From Hoeflea ulvae (GTDB lineage Bacteria; Pseudomonadota; Alphaproteobacteria; Rhizobiales; Rhizobiaceae), in the NCBI RefSeq assembly GCF_026619435.1, contig NZ_JAOVZQ010000001.1, positions 1,681,501-1,745,500 of the forward strand: a stretch of DNA of 64,000 nt, given 5' to 3'. Within the stretch, counting starts at the first letter, position 1, and each line of letters starts with the position of its first letter. Position numbers and translations under genes: made by a program. The notes under the pieces are model-generated. The model made no database searches. It was not told the DNA's origin and saw only the letters and a list, made by a program, of their open reading frames with translations. Shown here one piece after another: positions 56,618 through 64,000 of the stretch.

Positions 56618-57504
56618 TGGCGATGCTCTACGATATCAAACTGATCATGGACTATGATTTCGAGGCGCCGGCTGCCGGTGCGCGACAGATCCTGCGGGCC
56701 ATGCCGATGGCCATCCCGGGCCGCCAGCGGCTGATTGTCGGCAGCATCGATGTCGATCCGGAACCGGCCATGCTTGCCGAGCGGGATGATTTCTTCGGCA
56801 ACCGCCTGACCGAAATGGCGTTCAACGAGCCGCACAGCAATATCGTCATGACCCTGAGAGCCAGGGTGGAGGTGACCAGCGGCGCCGAACCCCGGGGCGC
56901 CTCGCCGGATCTGTCCGGCCTCGCCACGGCGCTTGAAGCAGTAACCTGTCTCGGGGCCCGCTCGCCATTGCATTTCCGGACGGCCTCCGCCTATGCCAGA
57001 TCTAACAAGGCGATTGCGCAATGGGCCCGAAGCCGGCTTCGGCCCGGCCAGTCCTGTGCGGACATCGTAACTAAACTGGGTCTGGCGCTGCACCGGGAAA
57101 TGCGTTTTGACGCGGAAGCCACCACGGTGGACACGCCTGCAGCGGAAGCCTTTGCCAACCGGCATGGCGTCTGCCAGGATTTCACCCACATCATGATCAT
57201 CGCGCTCAGAAGCCTCGGCATTCCGGCGGGCTATGTCAGCGGCTATCTGCGGACGCTGCCGCCGCCGGGACAGGACCGTCTTGAGGGCGCCGATGCGATG
57301 CATGCCTGGGTGTCGGCCTGGTGCGGCCCCGGTGCCGGCTGGGCCGAATATGATCCGACCAATGCGACATTCGCAGGAACCGATCACATAGTGGTGGGCT
57401 ATGGCCGCGACTATGCCGACGTCGCTCCGCTGCGCGGCGCCATGCGCACCGCGGGCGGACAGACCAGCCATCAGGCCGTCGACGTGGCGCCGGTCTGCAA
57501 ATAG
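56617..57504 (+). CDS. Transglutaminase-like protein (second, small)
   Basis: The 295-residue protein has an N-terminal beta domain (LIMDYDFEAPAAGARQILRA) and a transglutaminase core with Cys in ANRHGVCQDFTHIMIIALRS (about 185) and His/Asp in DAMHAWVSAWCGPGAGWAEY then DPTNAT. Such proteins act as peptidases or amide exchangers. Start ATG 56617 overlaps the previous stop by one base. It is the last gene of the ATP-grasp cluster. Confidence 0.9.
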   Translation: MAMLYDIKLIMDYDFEAPAAGARQILRAMPMAIPGRQRLIVGSIDVDPEPAMLAERDDFFGNRLTEMAFNEPHSNIVMTLRARVEVTSGAEPRGASPDLSGLATALEAVTCLGARSPLHFRTASAYARSNKAIAQWARSRLRPGQSCADIVTKLGLALHREMRFDAEATTVDTPAAEAFANRHGVCQDFTHIMIIALRSLGIPAGYVSGYLRTLPPPGQDRLEGADAMHAWVSAWCGPGAGWAEYDPTNATFAGTDHIVVGYGRDYADVAPLRGAMRTAGGQTSHQAVDVAPVCK

Positions 57505-57520
57505 GGGCCTGATGCCGCCA

Positions 57521-58441
57521 TCAACGTCCGCGGATCCGCGGATCGAGGGCGTCGCGCAGGCCGTCGCCGATATAGTTGACGCTCAGCACGGTCAGCGAAA
57601 TCGCCAGGCCGGGCCAGAACACCCGCTCGGGATACTGCTGCAGATAGTCGATCGCATCAAACAGCAACCGGCCCCAGGTCGGAAAGTCCGGCGGGAAGCC
57701 GAGCCCAAGGAAGGACAGCGCCGACTCGGTGATGATCGCGGTGGCAATCCCGAGCGTGGCCGAGACCATGATCGGAGACAGTACATTGGGCAGGATGTGA
57801 CGCAGGATCATGCGACGCGACGGCGTGCCCATCGAGCGGGCGGCCAGCACGAATTCGCGTTCCTTCAGCGCCAGAACCTCGCCGCGCACGATACGCGCCG
57901 TCTGCATCCAGCTGGTCACGCCGATGGCCGAGACAATCAGGATAAAGGTACCCATCTCGGGCCCGAAGCTGCGGGCCAGGGTTTCGCGGAACAGCATCAC
58001 CATGACCAGCAGCAGCGGCAGCAGCGGCAGTGCCAGAAACAGGTTGGTCAGTCCCATCAGAACCCCGTCGAGCTTGCGGAAAAAGCCCGACGTCACCCCG
58101 ATCAGGGTGCCGAGCAGCACGCTGATCAGCATGGCTGTCAGGCCGACGGCGATGGACACCTGTCCTCCCGCCATCATCCGCGCCAGGATATCCCGGCCCA
58201 GCTGGTCGGTTCCGAAGGGATGCGCCATTGACGGACCGGAGTTGCGCGCCCGGATATCGATGAAGGTCGGCTCCAGCGTCCAGATCAGCGGCCCGACCGT
58301 GACCGACAGCACGATGAACAGGAAGACGGCGGCGCCGAACAGCGCGCCCTTGTGGGTCTTGAACTGGTCCCACACGTCCCACCATTGCGAGCGTCCGGAT
58401 GTGTCGGGCCCTGCCGGGGCGGAGATCGGGGCGTCAGTCAT
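57521..58441 (-). CDS. Dipeptide/oligopeptide-type ABC permease, DppC-like
   Basis: The 306-residue permease has the N-terminal segment and FGTDQLGRDILARMMAGGQV typical of DppC/OppC, and the EAA-type loop EFVLAARSMGTPSRRMILRH. ATG 58441 overlaps the end of the DppB-like gene by 8 bases and follows GAGGAT. It ends the operon. Confidence 0.91.
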   Translation of the reverse strand: MTDAPISAPAGPDTSGRSQWWDVWDQFKTHKGALFGAAVFLFIVLSVTVGPLIWTLEPTFIDIRARNSGPSMAHPFGTDQLGRDILARMMAGGQVSIAVGLTAMLISVLLGTLIGVTSGFFRKLDGVLMGLTNLFLALPLLPLLLVMVMLFRETLARSFGPEMGTFILIVSAIGVTSWMQTARIVRGEVLALKEREFVLAARSMGTPSRRMILRHILPNVLSPIMVSATLGIATAIITESALSFLGLGFPPDFPTWGRLLFDAIDYLQQYPERVFWPGLAISLTVLSVNYIGDGLRDALDPRIRGR

Positions 58442-59442
58442 AGCGGATCCTCGGATCAAGCAGGCCGTAGAGAACGTCAGCGATCAGGTTGCACAGCACG
58501 ATCAGCACCGCGAAGATGAAGGCCAGCGTCTGCACCATCGGCAGGTCATTGGCGTAGATCGCGGTGATCAGCAATTGTCCCAGGCCGTTCACCTTGAAGA
58601 TCTGCTCGGTGATGATGGCGCCGCCGAAAATCGACGGGATGCCGAGCGCGATCACGGTGACGACGGGGATCATCGAATTGCGCAGCACATGCACGAGCAG
58701 GACCACCTTTTCGGTCATGCCCTTGGCCCGGGCGGTGCGGACATAGTCGTGGTTGAGATTGTCGAGCATCGAGGCGCGCATGAAGCGTGAGAGTTGCGCC
58801 GTTGTCTGCAGGGCCAGCACCAATACCGGCAATGTCATCTGCCGCACCTGCTGACCGAAGCTTTCAAAATCATTGACCACCAGCGTGGTGTCGTAAATCG
58901 ACGGGAACCACGGCAGCATGATTGCGAAAAACACGATCATCAGCACGCCGGAGAAGAACGGCGGCACTGAAAACCCGATCATCGATATAAAGGTGCCGAT
59001 CTGATCGAACCAGGAATATTGCTTGTAGGCCGAGATGATGCCGATCGGCAACGCGATCATGACGCCGACCAGATAGGCGAGGCCGACGACCCAGGCCGTC
59101 TGCGGCAGGCGCTGGATGATGATGTCGAACACCGGTGCGCGGAACTGCCAGGAGACAATGCGCTGCATGCCTTCGGAGAAGTTCGTTCCCGTCACCCAGT
59201 CGATGAACACCAGCGGCTCGACCCAGAAAAACTGTTTGGCCCAGAGCAGATAGCGGATGTAGGCGGGCGAGATCGAGCCCGAGGGCGTCACGCATCTTCT
59301 GCCGCACTTCCGGCGGGATGCTCAGCGGCTGGTTGGCGAGCGGATCGCCGGGGGCCAGATCCAGCAGCAGGAAAATGATCAGACTGATGAGCACAAGCGT
59401 CGGTACAGCCAACATTAGTCGTCTGAATATAAATGTCAGCAT
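58434..59442 (-). pseudogene. Dipeptide/oligopeptide-type ABC permease, DppB-like, with one-base frameshift near the 5' end
   Basis: The frame from ATG 59442 gives the normal start (MLTFIFRRLMLAVPTLVLIS to LAPGDPLANQPLSIPPEVRQ) and reads into nonsense after KMRDALG. From there the next frame continues with PAYIRYLLWAKQFFWVEPLV to the end at 58434, including RFMRASMLDNLNHDYVRTAR. Removing one base between about 59262 and 59291, where GGG and CCC runs occur, joins both into a 335-residue permease. The alteration is one extra base. It may be sequencing error or a mutation that would disable the importer. Confidence 0.88.
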
Positions 59443-59492
59443 TGGCGACGCCTCGGTTCAGCAGTTTGGCGCGGGAAATTTGCAGCAAGCAT

Positions 59493-59520
59493 GGATGGCC
59501 CCGCCGGGGCGGGACCATCC
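59493..59520 (-). terminator. Intercistronic hairpin after the peptide-binding protein gene
   Basis: On the minus strand GGATGGTCCCGCC pairs with GGCGGGGCCATCC (one G-U pair), forming a hairpin 11 bases after the binding-protein stop and about 50 bases before the DppB-like start. It may moderate expression of the permeases. Confidence 0.7.
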
Positions 59521-59530
59521 GTTTGATGCA

Positions 59531-61231
59531 TTACTTGATGCGGTACCAGTCCGCGGCATTCCAGATTTCGGAATCCCAGGTGTTGAGCACGACACCACCG
59601 AGGCTGTTGGCATGAGCCGACACGCGGCCACGATCAACCAGCGGAACAATCGTCATGGATTCCTTGGTGATCATGTCGTTGAGCTTCTTGGCAATTTCGG
59701 CGCGCTTGGAAATTTCGCCGGTCTTGCCGAGCTCGGCAACCAGTTCGTCATAGGCCGGATCGCAGTAGCGGTTGATGTTCTCGCCCTGCCACTGGGATTC
59801 AGGCTTGGGAGCCTTTTCGCAGGTGTACTGGCCGAGATACTGCTCCGGATCGGTTCCGTCGAAGTTGTTGGCGTACATTTCCACGTCCGCATAGAACTTC
59901 TGGAACGTGTCCGGCGAAGCGGGATCGCCACCGAAAAACACCGAACCGTCAATGTTCTTGAGTTCGGTTTCGACGCCGATATCAGCCCACCACTGCTTGA
60001 TCAGGGCCTGGAAGTCCTGACGCACGGCGTTGGTTGATGTCTGGAACAGAAGCTTGAACTTCTTTCCGTCCTTTTCGCGGACGCCATCGGCGCCAACGGT
60101 CCAGCCGGCTTCATCCAGAAGCGCCTTTGCGCCATCCACGTCCTGCGCAATGCAGTCGGTGTTGTCGGATGCGAACAGTTCCGGTGCAGGCACCAGGTTG
60201 CAGGTCGGGCGACCGGCCTGGCCGTAACCGATTTCGACCAGCAGGGTGCGGTCGATGGCCATCGACAGCGCCTTGCGGACATTGAAGTCCGACAGGATCG
60301 GATGCGGATGCTTGGCGGTTGCCCGCTCGCCTTCAGGCAGATCCGCGGAGGGATCGGTCATGTTCATCTCGATGCGCTCGACCAGTGTGCCGAAGCCCGA
60401 AATCGGTGTGCCCTTGCCGCCTTCTGCCATCTGCGCAATGACTTCAGGCGCCAGCTGCAGGTTCCAGGCATAGTCGAACTCGCCGGTTTCAAGAACCGCA
60501 CGGCCGGCCGATGCGGCATCGCCGCCGCCCTTGAAGGTGACGGTCGCAAATGCCGGCTTGGCCGGATCGCGATAGTTGTCATTGGCCTTCATGGTGATCA
60601 CGTCGTTCGGCTTGAAGTCGGTGACGACAAACGGGCCGGTTCCGATCGGGCCGAAATTGGCCGCGGTGCATTCCTGGGCTTTCGCGCCAAGGCAATCCTT
60701 GAACTGGGCTGCCTGGATGAGCGGCGACTGCGCGCCGACAAAGGCCGCGTAAGGCACGGGCTTCGGTCCGGTGAAGTTCACGATGATTGTGCGCTCGTCC
60801 GGTGTCTCGATGCTTTCGACGCCGTCGAATTTCGCGCTCTGGGCGCAGCCGCCATCCGGCGCCATGCAATAGTCGGCGGTGAACTTGGCGTCGGCCGAAG
60901 TCACCGGCGTGCCGTCGGACCAGAGCAGGCCTTCCTTCAGCTTCCAGGTGATCGATGTCAGGTCGGCTGCAACGCCGCCGTTCTCGACTGTCGGGATCTC
61001 GTCGACCAGATAGGGAACAAGCGCGCCCTTCTCATTGAAGCGGGCCAGCGGCTCGACGACCAGCGAGGAAGCCTCGATGTCCTTGGTGCCGCCCGAGAGA
61101 TACGGGTTGAGGATCGAGGGCGCCTGCCAGTAAATGATCTTGACGTCGCCGTCCGTGCCGCGTTCGGCATGGGCGATGGGGGCGATCGCCATTGCGGCAA
61201 CGGCACCCATCAGAATTGTCTTCAGTCTCAT
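59531..61231 (-). CDS. ABC transporter substrate-binding protein, family 5 (peptide/opine/nickel type)
   Basis: The 566-residue protein has a signal peptide (MRLKTILMGAVAAMAIAPIA, cleavage after AHA near 22) and family 5 features: PSILNPYLSGGTKDIEASSL, WKLKEGLLWSDGTPVTSADA and NVRKALSMAIDRTLLVEIGY. It lies between the ATPase genes and the permease genes. The ligand is probably a peptide or related compound; no enzyme gene nearby narrows it. Confidence 0.92.
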   Translation of the reverse strand: MRLKTILMGAVAAMAIAPIAHAERGTDGDVKIIYWQAPSILNPYLSGGTKDIEASSLVVEPLARFNEKGALVPYLVDEIPTVENGGVAADLTSITWKLKEGLLWSDGTPVTSADAKFTADYCMAPDGGCAQSAKFDGVESIETPDERTIIVNFTGPKPVPYAAFVGAQSPLIQAAQFKDCLGAKAQECTAANFGPIGTGPFVVTDFKPNDVITMKANDNYRDPAKPAFATVTFKGGGDAASAGRAVLETGEFDYAWNLQLAPEVIAQMAEGGKGTPISGFGTLVERIEMNMTDPSADLPEGERATAKHPHPILSDFNVRKALSMAIDRTLLVEIGYGQAGRPTCNLVPAPELFASDNTDCIAQDVDGAKALLDEAGWTVGADGVREKDGKKFKLLFQTSTNAVRQDFQALIKQWWADIGVETELKNIDGSVFFGGDPASPDTFQKFYADVEMYANNFDGTDPEQYLGQYTCEKAPKPESQWQGENINRYCDPAYDELVAELGKTGEISKRAEIAKKLNDMITKESMTIVPLVDRGRVSAHANSLGGVVLNTWDSEIWNAADWYRIK

Positions 61232-61252
61232 GGCTGTCTCCTTTTTGAACTT

Positions 61253-63320
<2,068 letters not shown>

Positions 63321-63577
63321 ACTGTACCCCTCGGGAAATGTTTTCCCGTTATTTTTGTTGCCGGTCATATCTCTCGATTGCCGGTGATCCTTACTATTGA
63401 CCAATTTTTCGGTGGTTGACCAGTGGGGTTTTTGAAATTGAGTGATAAGTGTTCAAACGCGGCATCTTCCGACAGAAAATTTCTCGCAGAAGCGCTATGG
63501 ACAAGGGTTCGCGGTGCGAACAAAGATGTGGAAATCGCCTCTGACTCGAAATTCACCGGATTGGTTTGGGTAAAAAA

Positions 63578-64000
63578 ATGGAAAATTATTCTAATTCTCG
63601 CGACATTCTCGCAAAACTGGTTTCCTTCCCTACCGTAAGCCGGGACACCAATTTGCCGCTTGTCGAGTGGGTGGAATCCTATCTTGAAAGTTTCGGAATC
63701 CCTTCCGAACGGATCATCAGCCCCTGCGGCACGAAGGCGCATCTCTATGCACAGACCGGTCCGGATATCGATGGCGGGGTGATTTTGTCAGGTCACACCG
63801 ATGTGGTTCCGGTCGAAGGCCAGAACTGGACGACCGATCCCTGGACGCTCACCGAGCGGGATGGAAAACTGTTCGGGCGCGGGGCCTGCGACATGAAGGG
63901 CTTCGATGCGCTGGCGCTGCTTGCCATGGCGCGCGCCTCGTCCCGCCCGCTCAAGCGGCCGCTGCAGCTGGCGCTGTCATTTGATGAAGAAGTCGGCTGC
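63578..64000 (+). CDS. argE: Acetylornithine deacetylase-like M20 peptidase (ArgE), cut by window end
   Basis: From ATG 63578, 141 codons run to the window end. The product begins MENYSNSRDILAKLVSFPTV and carries the metal-binding SGHTDVVPVEG (about 70), GRGACDMKGFD (about 105) and the catalytic Glu in SFDEEVGC (about 136), the ArgE/M20 pattern. It removes acetyl groups from acetylornithine or a related substrate. It is divergent from the dpp-like operon with a 257-base gap. The ribosome site is weak (GGGTAAAAAA). Other M20 enzymes, such as succinyl-diaminopimelate desuccinylase, are less likely. Confidence 0.9.
   Translation, partial: MENYSNSRDILAKLVSFPTVSRDTNLPLVEWVESYLESFGIPSERIISPCGTKAHLYAQTGPDIDGGVILSGHTDVVPVEGQNWTTDPWTLTERDGKLFGRGACDMKGFDALALLAMARASSRPLKRPLQLALSFDEEVGC

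Noticed and set aside
63423..63638. Short plus-strand frame before argE
   Set aside because: No ribosome site, no similarity, and it overlaps the argE start in another frame.

Overview
The window is high-GC DNA from an alphaproteobacterium of the order Rhizobiales (Hyphomicrobiales), most likely Rhizobiaceae or a Hoeflea-like relative. The placement rests on the lipid A/Kdo block with DUF4170 and DUF2093 proteins, a MutL that carries the endonuclease motif, many ABC uptake operons, and an alpha-r14-type small RNA with twin anti-Shine-Dalgarno loops. The genus is inferred from gene content only. No rRNA, tRNA, CRISPR array, phage gene or transposase was seen.

Layout. 1-8.8 kb holds core genes: a truncated CPA2 antiporter, pmbA, a CysQ-like phosphatase, DUF4170, a DUF374 acyltransferase, waaA, lpxK, DUF2093 and mutL. 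9-12.3 kb holds signalling genes: a PAS-PAS-receiver protein without a kinase domain and a GGDEF-EAL protein. 12.2-15.5 kb holds a LysR regulator divergent from a non-pyrrolysine MttB-family methyltransferase, then a ParDE toxin-antitoxin pair. 15.5-28.4 kb is a galactoside locus: ABC importer, alpha- and beta-galactosidases, and most of the De Ley-Doudoroff galactose pathway, with a divergent IclR regulator and the ATPase gene. 28.4-30.1 kb encodes an acyl-CoA ligase. 30.2-34.6 kb is a tightly overlapped triad: ROK regulator, di-heme peroxidase-like protein and a secreted FG-GAP/UnbV protein. A xylose-type ABC importer diverges from it, with a perfect palindrome between them. The sRNA follows at 38.44-38.59 kb. 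38.6-45.3 kb is a LysR gene and a ydcSTUV-patD-like polyamine/GABA operon. 45.5-50.7 kb has arsC, a LysR gene, a small exported protein, a frameshifted DEAD-box helicase and a lone cheW. 50.8-57.5 kb is a transglutaminase / ATP-grasp-alpha-E cluster of unknown product. 57.5-63.3 kb is a dipeptide-type ABC operon, and the window ends inside an argE-like deacetylase.

Three genes (alpha-galactosidase, DEAD-box helicase, DppB-type permease) are each broken by a single-base shift in or beside a G or C run, and each is otherwise intact. That pattern fits homopolymer sequencing errors at least as well as real mutation. All four ABC operons that encode a solute-binding protein have a strong hairpin directly after that gene.

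The least explained parts are the ROK/di-heme/UnbV triad, the transglutaminase/ATP-grasp cluster, and an 80-bp inverted-repeat element inside the ydc operon.
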